The notes: generated from the sequence alone by a model not told the origin. Numbered from the stretch's first letter, positions 9,774 through 18,071 are shown. The stretch: DNA of 43,375 nucleotides from Ureibacillus endophyticus (GCF_003628435.1 NZ_RBZN01000029.1:1-43375), one strand, 5' to 3'. Numbers and translations: made by a program.

Positions 9774-10087
9774 TTTTCACTACCCCCTGTTATACGGATA
9801 CCATTGTCAAAAAGTTCCCTTAATCTTAAAATTTCGTATTCAATTACTTCTTTGCCTTGTTCTGTAATGATATATTCCTTTTTCCGCCCATCTTCTTCAA
9901 AGGCTTTAATCCATCCACGATCGAGCAAGGTTTTAATTGCCCCATAAATGGTCCCCGCTCCTAATTTCACGCGACCATTCGTCATTTCTTCCGTAAATTG
10001 AATCATGCCGTAACCGTGTCGTGGTTCATATAAAGAAAGCAAAATATAATAAACGCCTTCTGTTAACGGTGCAAGCTCTTGTTTCAT
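9770..10087 (-). CDS. PadR-family transcriptional regulator
   Basis: A 105-residue winged-helix repressor. The PadR hallmark is clear: an N-terminal LTEGVYYILLSLYEPRHGYG segment, GAGTIYGAIKTLLDRGWI for the recognition helix and turn, then the DGRKKEYIITEQGKE wing. It is the first gene of the operon with DUF2812 and YhaQP and should control it, because its promoter region carries repeated TATATCG inverted motifs. The start is supported by GGGGTGA six bases upstream. The protein belongs to the short PadR-s2 type. The ligand is unknown. Confidence 0.88.
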   Translation of the reverse strand: MKQELAPLTEGVYYILLSLYEPRHGYGMIQFTEEMTNGRVKLGAGTIYGAIKTLLDRGWIKAFEEDGRKKEYIITEQGKEVIEYEILRLRELFDNGIRITGGSEK

Positions 10088-10106
10088 GAAAATTCACCCC
10101 ATTTTT

Positions 10107-10195
10107 ATATCGACGTATAATATAATGACTAACGATATATCGTCTGTTGATACATTTAATATATCAGCGTCCGATATAAATAGCAAGATGTAAGT
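10107..10195 (-). promoter_or_regulatory. Promoter and candidate PadR operators
   Basis: Read on the minus strand, TTGCTA and TATATT are spaced by 17 bases and fit a sigma-A promoter. Between them lies TATATC-N7-GATATA, an inverted repeat. Downstream lie the 12-base palindrome ACGATATATCGT (10132-10143) and a third related dyad near 10108-10120. Three such elements in the promoter of a PadR gene suggest autoregulation. Confidence 0.5.
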
Positions 10196-10208
10196 TGTAA
10201 AAAAATGA

Positions 10209-10242
10209 AAAAACCGGTAATCATATGGTGATTACCGATTTT
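10209..10242. terminator. Hairpin terminator, bidirectional
   Basis: CGGTAATCA and TGATTACCG pair perfectly around a five-base loop (10215-10237), with A-runs on the left and T-runs on the right. It ends the small membrane-protein gene at 10243. Confidence 0.8.
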
Positions 10243-10428
10243 TTATGTTCTATATTTTTTTCGTATCCAAATAAGGAGCAGAGTTAAAACGATGTAAATA
10301 ATAATGACAAATACCAATGTTATCATTCGTTCTGCATCCGACCCATCAGCAAATAACACCGGACCTAAACCAAAAAATGTCACCGCTGCATACAGAACAA
10401 GAAAAAGGATGGAGATGATCCACTTCAT
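10243..10428 (-). CDS. Small two-helix membrane protein
   Basis: A 61-residue protein with hydrophobic helices at about 2-26 and 35-54 joined by a short acidic loop (DGSDAERM), ending in a basic tail (RKKYRT). AGGAGG precedes the ATG at good distance, and a strong terminator follows, so it is a real gene. I do not recognise a function; similar short proteins with a central GLGPVLFADG motif occur in other Bacillales as uncharacterised families. Confidence 0.75.
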   Translation of the reverse strand: MKWIISILFLVLYAAVTFFGLGPVLFADGSDAERMITLVFVIIIYIVLTLLLIWIRKKYRT

Positions 10429-10459
10429 GCACTATCCTCCTAAGGTTAGGCTTTCTATA

Positions 10460-10873
10460 TTACATGCTCGTTTTGTCTCGAATGATTTTAAAACTGCCGA
10501 TACCTTTTGCAAGGACCTTGCCATCACCAGTATAAATTTCTCCTTCTGCTTGTGTAATGCGGTAGCCAAGTTGGACAATTCGCCCTGTTGCGTAAACTGT
10601 CCCAGCAGAAATTGGAGCTAAATAGTTAATATTTAAGTTAATCGTTGCACAGCTAGCCTGCGTTTTTGCCCGAATAAACATTGCAAGTACTTGGTCAATC
10701 ATGGAAGCATAAATTCCACCATGTAAAGTATCATTGCTGTTTAGAAAGTCTTCACGTATATCAAGCTTTAAAATAACTCGATCTTCTTCAAATGCGATGA
10801 TATCAAAGCCGATATATTTGAAAAACGGCATTTCCTCAAAGCTTTTTTGAATGTCTAGTATTGTTGTTCCCAT
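10460..10873 (-). CDS. Hotdog-fold thioesterase, PaaI/YuxO type
   Basis: A 137-residue protein with the hotdog thioesterase pattern: SNDTLHGGIYASMIDQVLAM holds the central helix with the HGG motif, followed by strands such as TINLNINYLAPI and ending in EGEIYTGDGKVLAKG. It probably hydrolyses acyl-CoA thioesters in the cytoplasm; the acyl group cannot be told. GAGGTGA precedes the ATG. It lies 31 bases upstream of the small membrane-protein gene and 31 bases downstream of the esterase, all on one strand, so these may be co-transcribed. Confidence 0.82.
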   Translation of the reverse strand: MGTTILDIQKSFEEMPFFKYIGFDIIAFEEDRVILKLDIREDFLNSNDTLHGGIYASMIDQVLAMFIRAKTQASCATINLNINYLAPISAGTVYATGRIVQLGYRITQAEGEIYTGDGKVLAKGIGSFKIIRDKTSM

Positions 10874-10904
10874 GATGTCACCTCAAAAATTATCATAAAA
10901 AACT

Positions 10905-11867
10905 TTAACCTGCAATTTTAGTTGGCTGCAACGTTTCCTTTAAAAATGAATTGACTGCTACAATTGTTTTCTCAATTTCTTCCGAGAAAACTTCATTTTT
11001 CGTAAAGAAACTATGAACAAGACCCTTCGCAACTAATTGATTGACTGGTACATTGGCATTTTTTAATTTTTCCCCATATGCAATCCCTTCATCACGTAAC
11101 ACATCATTTTCAGCCACAATAATCATTGCTGAAGGAAGACCTGACACATTATTTGCTTTTAATGGTGCTACATAAGGATGTTCTTTTTCTTCTTCGTTAT
11201 TTAAATAATATTTCCCAAACCATTGCATATCTTTTCGTTCAAGTCCAAATCCTTCTGCAAATTCTTGGTATGAAGCCGTATCATAGCCTAAATCCGTCAC
11301 AGGATATAGTAAAATTTGTGAAGCAATCGCTGGACCTTGTAAATCTTTCGCCACGAGTGTTACAACAGTAGCAAGATTCGCACCGGCGCTATCTCCCATC
11401 ACGGAAATTTGATGTTTTATTCCATTAATTAATTTTGCATTTTCAACAGTCCATAAAAATGCATCATAGGCATCATGAACTGGAGTTGGATATTTAAATT
11501 CAGGAGCAAGTCGATAATCAACAGATACAACAACGGATTTCGTAATAGCTGCTAATTGTTTGCAAGAGCGATCACTTGTTTCAATGCTATTGATTACCCA
11601 TCCTCCACCGTGATAATAAATGATGACAGGAAAAGGTCCTTCTCCAACTGGTGTATAAATTCGTATTTTTATTTTGCTTCCATCACGTACTTCAATGTAT
11701 TCATCTTTTATATTCGCAAGTTCAACTGTATTTTGATCATCTTTTACTAAACTTGATGCTCGTAAATCACGTACTTCTTCTGGTGTCATAGTATGGATTG
11801 ATGGTTGTTTATTAACAGTTTCTAAATATTGACTTGTTTTTAACAATAAATTTGGCAAACCAATCAC
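10905..11867 (-). CDS. Alpha/beta hydrolase, family IV (hormone-sensitive-lipase-like) esterase
   Basis: Predicted cytoplasmic carboxylesterase. The HGGG oxyanion motif (YYHGGGWV, near residue 90), the nucleophile GDSAGAN, the acid in ENDVLRDEG and the histidine in GLVHSFF form the complete triad set of family IV. Length (about 320 residues) is typical. The start is uncertain: the GTG at 11867 lies directly on the GGGAAG that could serve as ribosome site, so a TTG at 11858 is an alternative. Physiological substrate unknown. Confidence 0.85.
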   Translation of the reverse strand: MIGLPNLLLKTSQYLETVNKQPSIHTMTPEEVRDLRASSLVKDDQNTVELANIKDEYIEVRDGSKIKIRIYTPVGEGPFPVIIYYHGGGWVINSIETSDRSCKQLAAITKSVVVSVDYRLAPEFKYPTPVHDAYDAFLWTVENAKLINGIKHQISVMGDSAGANLATVVTLVAKDLQGPAIASQILLYPVTDLGYDTASYQEFAEGFGLERKDMQWFGKYYLNNEEEKEHPYVAPLKANNVSGLPSAMIIVAENDVLRDEGIAYGEKLKNANVPVNQLVAKGLVHSFFTKNEVFSEEIEKTIVAVNSFLKETLQPTKIAG

Positions 11868-12197
11868 TTCCCAATGTTTTGAATTCTTATAGATTTAGTA
11901 TGTTTTAATACTAACTGATTCACTCGGAATTAGCAAGGGAGAAAAAAAGATTTAGTAAAAAATCATGAAATCCAGAATATTATCTACTTTTTTGGCGATT
12001 TTTGGGTAATTCATTCTACTTGTGATTATTGCTAGAAAATAAAAAATTATGAATTACTCAATAGGCATCTACCTTTTATTTAGTAATTAGACCGATTTTC
12101 CTCACAATCTTTCTAATAATAGGTAAACCAACTAACTCTACTATTATTTATTTCATATTTTATTAATGCAACAAATATTAACTAAGGAGGAGAAATT
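11868..12197. other. Intergenic region between esterase and coat gene
   Basis: About 330 AT-rich bases holding two divergent gene starts. One inverted repeat, GTAATTCAT (12006-12014) with ATGAATTAC (12049-12057), is visible but has no T-run. The sigma-K-like promoter of the coat gene lies at the right end. I see no small gene. Confidence 0.5.
12135..12162 (+). promoter_or_regulatory. Candidate sigma-K promoter of the coat gene
   Basis: AC at 12135-12136 and CATATTTTA at 12154-12162 fit the sigma-K consensus (AC, 16-17 bases, CATAnnnTA) with a 17-base spacer, about 35 bases before the coat-protein ATG. Late mother-cell expression is what a coat gene needs. Confidence 0.55.
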
Positions 12198-12575
12198 ATG
12201 CGCAGAAAAAATTGCGGTTGCGGTAGCAGAAAGCCTATCTACTGTCCACCAAACGTACATCCAACACAAGTTGCACCAGCACGTGTATCACCTACTCAAG
12301 AAGTAGTTAAAACAAACGTATTCCATACAGTGGTGCCTCACGTTCATCCTACTCATACTCGTACAGTTAATCGTCATTATATTCATAACCAACACTACTT
12401 CCCACAAACACAATCTGTTGAGAATGAATATATTCAAACTCAAAGCAACAATCGAGGCAATGTATCCCCAATGGGTCAAGGTCCTATGAGCCAAGTTAGC
12501 CCTATGAGTCAAGGTCCTATGGGTCATGGGCATGGTTGCGGTTGCCGCCCTTGTCGTAGAAGAAGAGGGTGGTAA
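12198..12575 (+). CDS. cotD: CotD-like inner spore coat protein
   Basis: A 125-residue coat protein. The N terminus is rich in Cys and basic residues (RRKNCGCGSRKP), followed by PPNVHPTQ and a long His/Thr/Val stretch (VVPHVHPTHT) that is diagnostic of the CotD family, then a region of Met-Gly-Gln-Pro repeats (PMSQ, PMGQG) and a Cys/Arg-rich tail (CGCRPCRRRRGW). CotD is a component of the inner spore coat. AAGGAGG precedes the ATG and a sigma-K-like promoter lies upstream. The short SPMSQGPM repeats near the end may vary between strains. Confidence 0.85.
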   Translation: MRRKNCGCGSRKPIYCPPNVHPTQVAPARVSPTQEVVKTNVFHTVVPHVHPTHTRTVNRHYIHNQHYFPQTQSVENEYIQTQSNNRGNVSPMGQGPMSQVSPMSQGPMGHGHGCGCRPCRRRRGW

Positions 12576-12582
12576 TAAAAAA

Positions 12583-12619
12583 ATTACCTACCGTTTTTGA
12601 CGGTAGGTAGTTTTTTTGT
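12583..12619 (+). terminator. Terminator after the coat gene
   Basis: TACCTACCG pairs with CGGTAGGTA around a short loop, followed by seven T, just after the cotD-like stop. Confidence 0.85.
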
Positions 12620-12630
12620 TATATAAGGAT

Positions 12631-13037
12631 CGGGTTAGCTCCTCGACAACTTCAGAATAGTCTTCAAGGACAAAAAGCGCCCTTTTGCCGATTATTCCAG
12701 TTGTTGTCGGAGCTAAACGAACGCGCTCCGCTTTTCTTTTGTCTAGCTCCGCGCGTTAGCTCCTCGTCAACTTCAGAATCGTCTTCAAGGGCATAAAGCG
12801 CCCTTTTGCCGATTCTTCCAGTTGTTGTCGGAGCTGAACGAACGCGCTCCGCTTTTCTTTTGTCTAGCTGCGAACGCTAGCTCTTTCGGTCACTTCAACT
12901 TCCTCCTACGCGTGTAAACACGCTTGTCGGAAGTCTCCGCAGTACAAGGATGTACAAGTGCCGACAATGCCACGTGATGTGGCGTTTTTCTCGGCCAGTT
13001 TCTTTCACGGCTGAACGAACGCGCTCCGCTTTTCTTA
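12631..13037. repeat. Tandem array of three GC-rich hairpin repeats
   Basis: Three units begin with G(T/C)TAGCTC at 12634, 12755 and 12876, exactly 121 bases apart, and each ends with GAACGCGCTCCGCTTTTCTT. Units 1 and 2 are nearly identical and each folds into one long imperfect hairpin: GCTCC/GGAGC outside, CAACT/AGTTG next, then GAATCG/CGATTC and AAGGGC/GCCCTT inside. Unit 3 keeps the borders but has a different, longer core with CGTGTAAACACG and GCCACGTGATGTGGC hairpins. GC content is far above the neighbours. The pattern matches the GC-rich extragenic palindromes seen in many copies in Bacillaceae genomes. It separates the coat gene from the end of the TelA-family gene. Confidence 0.8.
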
Positions 13038-14192
13038 TTAAACTCGTTTTAGTTTTTCGTATTCTAACTGCAATGCTTCAATACGTTTTCTTCCTTCTTC
13101 ACGGTTGCGGATGGTTTCGACTTGGATTTGTTTTGTTTCTTGAATTCCAGACATGATGGTTTGCCATGTTTTTTCTATTGTTTCAATTTTTATGCTCGGG
13201 TTTCCAGCTGAGCGTGCAATGTTTACGCTGTTTTGACGGATATTTTCCGCATTACGAATGAGCATTTCATTCGTCCGTTTATCTAGTTCATTCATTGAAT
13301 CTGCCACTAATTTTTGGCGTTGAATTGTCACCGCATGGATTAGCCCTTGTTTGAAAATCGGAATCGTTGTCACAAAGGCAGAATTAATCTTCCCAATTAA
13401 ATGGTTGTTCCCTTGTTGAATCATACGAATTTGTGGGGCTGCTTGGAACGAAACTTGTTGAGCCATTTCTAAATCATAGCGGCGTTGTTCTAACAACTCG
13501 ATTGTACGGTTCAACGATTCTAGCTCCATAATCGCCTCTTGATCGCCTTCATTCGCTCTTTGATCTAAAATAGGAATTTGAGGTCGCAGTTGATCTAACT
13601 TTACTTCAATGGCAGCCACATGCTCACTTAAACTTTGGAAATAGTTTAAGTTTTGCTCATACATTTGCTCTAATTCCATTGTATTTTTCTTCATTTCCAA
13701 CTCATATTTTGTGATTTCGTTATAGATCACATCTACTTCTTTATTCATCGTGTCGTATTTGGATAAAATCCGTTCCAGTTGCTCTTTCCCTTTATTGAAC
13801 AACTTTTTCAAAAAGCCGCCCTTTTTCTCTTCTTTGAAATCTTGTGGGTCAAAGCGGTCCATAATTTTATTCAAATGGTTAATCAGTTCACTCGATTTTT
13901 CCAGCTTACTAGACTTAATGGAAGCCAACATGCGATCTGAAAACTTGGATATCGCAGTTGCAGTTTCCTTCCCAAATTCCAGAACAGCAATTTGATTTTT
14001 ATGGTCAATTTTTTCTGCCAACGCTTGTACTTGTGGCTCTTCTTTTAACATTAATTGACGTTTTTTTATTTGTGACATTTCCTCTTGGGATACAAGTTGT
14101 ACAGGTTGAGGAACTGGTTCTAATGTTGTACTCATTGGTTCAGTTTTTTTTGCATCTAAATCATCGAATAATGGATTTTTTATATCAGACAT
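13038..14192 (-). CDS. TelA-family (toxic anion resistance) protein
   Basis: A 384-residue cytoplasmic, largely alpha-helical protein of the TelA/KlaA family (B. subtilis YceH relative). Typical blocks: a proline-rich disordered N terminus, then LAEKIDHKNQIAVLEFGKETATAIS, a KKGGFLKKLFNKGKEQLERILSKYD segment (each given only in part here), and a long coiled-coil C terminus ending in a basic helix. The family is named for plasmid tellurite resistance, but in Firmicutes it accompanies general envelope or stress genes; biochemistry is not established. GGAGG precedes the ATG. The usual TerD/YceG partners are not next to it. The stop codon lies directly at the edge of the GC-rich hairpin array. Confidence 0.83.
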   Translation of the reverse strand: MSDIKNPLFDDLDAKKTEPMSTTLEPVPQPVQLVSQEEMSQIKKRQLMLKEEPQVQALAEKIDHKNQIAVLEFGKETATAISKFSDRMLASIKSSKLEKSSELINHLNKIMDRFDPQDFKEEKKGGFLKKLFNKGKEQLERILSKYDTMNKEVDVIYNEITKYELEMKKNTMELEQMYEQNLNYFQSLSEHVAAIEVKLDQLRPQIPILDQRANEGDQEAIMELESLNRTIELLEQRRYDLEMAQQVSFQAAPQIRMIQQGNNHLIGKINSAFVTTIPIFKQGLIHAVTIQRQKLVADSMNELDKRTNEMLIRNAENIRQNSVNIARSAGNPSIKIETIEKTWQTIMSGIQETKQIQVETIRNREEGRKRIEALQLEYEKLKRV

Positions 14193-14310
14193 GAAAATCC
14201 TCCGTTCATTCTATTTCTAAATATTGTTATCTTCATCTTATACATAATTCACACATTCGGTCTATATAAAAACATACGAATTAAACAGTAAAAAAGTTTC
14301 AGTCAAAAAA

Positions 14311-14340
14311 TAAAAAGCCGCAAACTAATCAGCGGCTTCC
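14311..14340 (-). terminator. Terminator after the DUF2339 gene
   Basis: AAGCCGC (14315-14321) pairs with GCGGCTT (14332-14338); on the minus strand TTTTTATTTTTT follows. Confidence 0.8.
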
Positions 14341-14347
14341 AAAAAAT

Positions 14348-16429
14348 TTATTTTTTCGATTTTAACAATTGATTCGATAACAATAATCCAATTCCGCCAA
14401 CTGCGATAAACAGTAATGCCCGTACTAACAAACTTAAATTTCCTAAATCGATAAAGATTAATTTACAAATTGCAACGCCAAGTATGGTATACCCAAACAC
14501 GCGAACAATTTTTAATTTACGCTTTGTACTCATCCAAAGTGAGATCGTTGCCGTAACAAACAATAAAATCGTTTTCGTTGCAACAATAGCGATGTAATCA
14601 ATATATCCGTCGTAAATGAGCTGGTTCAACACACCATAAATCACAAACATGGTGCCAAGGATTCCAAGCATTAGTAACCCATCAATATTAATTTTTAATC
14701 CTCGTATCCACTTGTTATATAAATAGCCTTCCTCATAAACATCTGACAGAATACCGATAATGACACACGCATAAACGATTCGAACGATTAGATTCAACCA
14801 CATCTCCATCCCATCAACATAATGGGTTGGAAGAAGATTTAACGTAACGATTCCAAACGTAACAATGAGAACGTATCGTAAAATCCGTCCAACGATTCGT
14901 TCTGGAAGGAAAAACGATCCAAGCATCACAATGACTAATACTAAACATGAAAAATACGGGAACCCATATTCTGAAAAATAAGTACCATCGAATTTCACAA
15001 TATAAATAAAGAAATATAGTACGATAATTATTGGGTAGAAATCATCAACAAAAGTGATAGCACTTTTCCCAATTGACTTCCCTTTTATATAAGCAAATAT
15101 TACAACTAAATAAATCAAGATTAATAGATAATTTAAATGTTCGACACTCCAAAATGGTTCTACATCATTAATTAGAATATGTCCTAGAATCAATATCATA
15201 AATAATAGACTATACGTAATTTTCATTAGCATAGCACCGAGTCGCACCGCTAACATAATTCCTATAAACGTAGATAGTGGTAAGAGGATATTACCTAGTT
15301 CCGGTGATAGCTCTAACGCAAGTAACATGTTGAAAAATGCCAATAAAGCCAGTGTTCCAACCACATCGACAATACGTTTTTCTCCCCGCTTATTGATGTA
15401 AAACGCGAAACTACCATAAATAATGGCTAATACAATAAATGCAATAAAAGAATCCTCTGGAATAAAGTGAATCAATAAAAGTGTCAGCCCACTTAAACTA
15501 AACAACATTCCTTCATGTAAGGCTCTGAATTTACCCGCTTCAAAAATCTTCAACCAAACCGCAAGTAATACCGCATTTAAGATGACATAACTAATAAAAT
15601 AGTAAACTTCCCCTTGTTCATTCAAACTATAAATGATTTGTAGTGCAATGATGGAAAAGAAATAGGCCACATATAGCGCCACTCTTTGACGATGTTTGAT
15701 AAATACCCATTGCATTGCACCAAATAAGAGTAATACGTATAAAAGAATTATGACATTATTAAATTCCATGTACTCCAGTAAATAAGGTAGCAATAATGAA
15801 GTGAAAATAATAAACACTGATAACACTTCATTTTTCTTGAAGTAAGATATGATAATTCCGTATGCAATATAAAGTATCGCTATGAATAACGCAACATATA
15901 ACCCAATTACTTCATACAAGATGGCCCCTGCAGCTGTCGTCAGAATTCCAATCATAAACGATCCACCGTATAACACAACGGTCAACACCTGTGAGCTATC
16001 CTGTTTCCTTTTTTCCATTAATGTAGCTGTTATGATTAATCCAATGGAAAGGAAGTATGCCAAAATAATTTTAATAGTATTGGAGAATAATCCATAATCA
16101 CTTATAAGCTTTAATCCCCATAAAACACCTAGGACAAGTATGAGCATAAAGATTTTTGGTAATGCCCAAACAACCATTTCCTCAAAACTACGAGACTTTT
16201 TCGGAGGCGTTTCAGGTTTCTCTTGTACTACTGGTTTTAAAATGGTTTTGGGTGATTCCTGCTTATCCCCCCGTTCTTGAGCAGCAGCCTTATTCAGTTT
16301 TACTAAATGGTTTTCACTCGTACCATTTTCGATGACCTGTTTGTTCTGCTTTAGCTCATTCAGTTCAAAACGAAGCGCACGTACTTCTTCCTCTAAACGG
16401 GCTATTCGCTTTTCGGTTTCTTGATCCAT
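14348..16429 (-). CDS. DUF2339 polytopic membrane protein
   Basis: A 693-residue protein with an N-terminal coiled coil (about residues 1-35, KRIARLEEEVRALRFELNEL), a linker rich in Lys and Pro, and then some twenty hydrophobic helices from residue 90 to the end, the architecture of DUF2339 proteins. Function is unknown; a role in envelope stress or transport has only been guessed. AAAGGGG lies eight bases before the ATG. It sits alone with a terminator behind it. Base composition does not differ visibly from its neighbours. Confidence 0.78.
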   Translation of the reverse strand: MDQETEKRIARLEEEVRALRFELNELKQNKQVIENGTSENHLVKLNKAAAQERGDKQESPKTILKPVVQEKPETPPKKSRSFEEMVVWALPKIFMLILVLGVLWGLKLISDYGLFSNTIKIILAYFLSIGLIITATLMEKRKQDSSQVLTVVLYGGSFMIGILTTAAGAILYEVIGLYVALFIAILYIAYGIIISYFKKNEVLSVFIIFTSLLLPYLLEYMEFNNVIILLYVLLLFGAMQWVFIKHRQRVALYVAYFFSIIALQIIYSLNEQGEVYYFISYVILNAVLLAVWLKIFEAGKFRALHEGMLFSLSGLTLLLIHFIPEDSFIAFIVLAIIYGSFAFYINKRGEKRIVDVVGTLALLAFFNMLLALELSPELGNILLPLSTFIGIMLAVRLGAMLMKITYSLLFMILILGHILINDVEPFWSVEHLNYLLILIYLVVIFAYIKGKSIGKSAITFVDDFYPIIIVLYFFIYIVKFDGTYFSEYGFPYFSCLVLVIVMLGSFFLPERIVGRILRYVLIVTFGIVTLNLLPTHYVDGMEMWLNLIVRIVYACVIIGILSDVYEEGYLYNKWIRGLKINIDGLLMLGILGTMFVIYGVLNQLIYDGYIDYIAIVATKTILLFVTATISLWMSTKRKLKIVRVFGYTILGVAICKLIFIDLGNLSLLVRALLFIAVGGIGLLLSNQLLKSKK

Positions 16430-16521
16430 TATCGAAACCCCTTTTTCTTTTATTTGTACCTATTACTATTTTATTTTAATTTTGCCAAATATAATGTAGT
16501 ACTAAAAAGCTATTTAAATAC

Positions 16522-16561
16522 AAAATGCCCCGGAAGTATCACTACTTCCGAGGCATTTTTT
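16522..16561 (-). terminator. Terminator after the YjcZ-type gene
   Basis: AATGCC-CGGAAGTA pairs with TACTTCCG-GGCATT around a TCAC loop; T-runs lie on both sides. Directly downstream of the 36-residue peptide gene. Confidence 0.8.
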
Positions 16562-16566
16562 AAATA

Positions 16567-16677
16567 TTACTTAAAGTAATGTGCACCAACGATAATTAGT
16601 AGAATGAATAATACGACAATTAATACAAAATCAGTGTTGTGTCCTTTAGAATAGCCACCATGTGAATTACAATACAT
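16567..16677 (-). CDS. YjcZ-type tiny sporulation membrane peptide
   Basis: A 36-residue peptide: a short Cys/His/Gly-rich head (MYCNSHGGYSKG) followed by one hydrophobic helix ([16 protein letters not shown]) and HYFK. This is the signature of the YjcZ/tiny-TM family of Bacillales, found in spores. AAAGGGGGAG precedes the ATG and a strong terminator follows the stop. A CATAAATTG box about 30 bases upstream resembles a sigma-K minus-10 element, though no good AC partner is seen. It is too short for usual gene calling but is well supported. Confidence 0.8.
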   Translation of the reverse strand: MYCNSHGGYSKGHNTDFVLIVVLFILLIIVGAHYFK

Positions 16678-16804
16678 GATTTACTCCCCCTTTATACGAG
16701 ATATTACAATTTATGTTTTTTCACTATAAAGAACAGGGACAAATGACTTAGTTTTTCTTACCACATGACAGAAAATTCTATGAAGACTTCTCATAAAATT
16801 TAAA

Positions 16805-16838
16805 TGCATCCATTCCGAGTTTCCCCGAAATGGATGCC
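16805..16838 (-). terminator. Hairpin after the second YjcZ-type gene
   Basis: GCATCCATTCCG and CGAAATGGATGC form a long stem with one mismatch; the T-run on the minus strand is weak, so termination may be partial. Confidence 0.55.
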
Positions 16839-16849
16839 CCTTTTAAACA

Positions 16850-16978
16850 TTAACAGTATTTTCCGCCACCATTGAAGTTATAGTAAGCACCAATGATAAT
16901 TAAAAGAATGAATAGTACTACTAGTAAAGCAAAACCATTCCCTTGACCATATCCATAGTCATTTCCACAGTAACCCAT
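16850..16978 (-). CDS. YjcZ-type tiny sporulation membrane peptide
   Basis: A 42-residue peptide with a Gly/Tyr head ([15 protein letters not shown]), the hydrophobic helix [16 protein letters not shown] and a [11 protein letters not shown] tail. It is a paralogue of the peptide encoded 170 bases downstream. AGAGGAGG lies before the ATG at 16978; another ATG four bases upstream is in a different frame. A sigma-K-like promoter lies upstream, pointing to late mother-cell expression. The exact function of this family is not known. Confidence 0.82.
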   Translation of the reverse strand: MGYCGNDYGYGQGNGFALLVVLFILLIIIGAYYNFNGGGKYC

Positions 16979-17009
16979 ACATAAAACCTCCTCTCTTTGA
17001 ATACATTGT

Positions 17010-17036
17010 TAATTTATGATTCTTTCTGAAGGGGGT
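17010..17036 (-). promoter_or_regulatory. Candidate sigma-K promoter of the YjcZ-type gene
   Basis: On the minus strand AC (17035-17036), a 16-base spacer and CATAAATTA (17010-17018) fit the sigma-K consensus, about 30 bases before the peptide start. Confidence 0.5.
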
Positions 17037-17187
17037 AGGGGACAAAAGTTTAGTTTTTGTAAAGTTTATTATTTCGAATAATGAGTGCTTTCGTTTCTTC
17101 CTTAATAACTACCTCCTGTTACTAATAAATGCAAATGCTCATTTTTGACGTATGACAAATGTTTATTTTTGAATTTGCTTTTTGAAA

Positions 17188-17226
17188 AAATAAAAAGAAC
17201 CGTACTTTGTAAAAAGTAGGTTCCTC
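17188..17226 (-). terminator. Terminator after the 38-residue peptide gene
   Basis: On the minus strand GAACCTACTTT pairs with AAAGTACGGTTC around a small loop, followed by TTTTTATTTTTT. Confidence 0.8.
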
Positions 17227-17245
17227 TTTTCTATTCAGTTCCTTA

Positions 17246-17362
17246 CTACAACCAATCTTTCACATAGGCAACTAAGCCAATGACGGCACCAATTGAAGCA
17301 CCTAAAAACCCATAGATTATAAGGTTATTTGAAGTCTTCTTTTCATTCTTTGTACCATTCAT
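17246..17362 (-). CDS. Small single-helix membrane protein
   Basis: A 38-residue peptide with a Lys/Asn-rich head (MNGTKNEKKTSNN) and a Gly/Ala-rich helix (YGFLGASIGAVIGLVAYV) ending KDWL. GAGGTGG precedes the ATG and a strong terminator follows the stop, which supports a real gene. The GASIGA pattern resembles YtxH-like or glycine-zipper anchors, but I assign no function. Confidence 0.65.
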   Translation of the reverse strand: MNGTKNEKKTSNNLIIYGFLGASIGAVIGLVAYVKDWL

Positions 17363-17405
17363 CTGATCCACCTCAATACATATACGAAAAATTTAGGTTT
17401 ATGTT

Positions 17406-18002
17406 TCATTTTTTACTAGTAGAGATAAACATAGATGCATCTTGGTTCATAAAAATGTTTTGACCATGGAAAAATGTCTTTATTTGAATTGAATGAAATC
17501 CAACCTCTGCTAAGATACTTTTCAGTTCATCATGGGCAAATCCATTGTGCACTTTGGGATGGTTTATTTTTTCATTCTTATCAAAATCCACTATGATGAG
17601 CTGTCCACCCTCATTTAGGATGTTAAACAATTGTTGTAAAATGATTTTCGTATTAGGAATGTGCAGTAGGACGAGGGACATTAATATAATATCTGCCTTT
17701 AATTCCGGTGTTTCTTGCGTAAAATCTGAATAAAGCACCTTTGCATTGGATATTCCCCTGCGCGAAATTTTCCCTTGAGCCACATCTAGCATTTGTTTTG
17801 ATGAATCAACTAACAATACTGATTCAACCAGATCTGATATTTGTAAACTAACAAGACCTGTACCACTTCCATAATCGATGAAAGATTTGGACCCGCAATT
17901 TTGTAATTCCGCTCTAACTTCCTCTGCAATCACATTCGCTAAAGCGATTCTATCTTTTGTGTCATATCGTTTTGCCATTTCTTCAAAAACGTTCTGTTCC
18001 AT
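17406..18002 (-). CDS. Class I SAM-dependent methyltransferase
   Basis: A 198-residue methyltransferase. Motif I is FIDYGSGTGLVSLQI, the post-I acidic residue is in VLLVDSSKQML, and motif IV region reads ADIILMSLVLLHI, followed by LNEGGQLIIVDFDK. The substrate cannot be told. I chose the ATG at 18002 because GGGGGA stands five bases before it; a longer frame to 18044 and the ATG at 18008 have no properly spaced site. It lies between the tiny peptide genes and the IS element and has no obvious operon partner. Confidence 0.8.
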   Translation of the reverse strand: MEQNVFEEMAKRYDTKDRIALANVIAEEVRAELQNCGSKSFIDYGSGTGLVSLQISDLVESVLLVDSSKQMLDVAQGKISRRGISNAKVLYSDFTQETPELKADIILMSLVLLHIPNTKIILQQLFNILNEGGQLIIVDFDKNEKINHPKVHNGFAHDELKSILAEVGFHSIQIKTFFHGQNIFMNQDASMFISTSKK

Positions 18003-18071
18003 ACTCATCCCCCAATTATTTAATAAAGAAATGGTACCACACAAAGTATAAAGGATACTAAAAAATCCCCA

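Noticed and set aside
12631-13037. CRISPR or phage attachment site
   Set aside because: Units are large hairpins with conserved borders and no spacer diversity; no integrase is near.
13038-14192. Tellurite resistance island
   Set aside because: No TerB/C/D or other Ter genes lie near; the family name alone does not support the phenotype.
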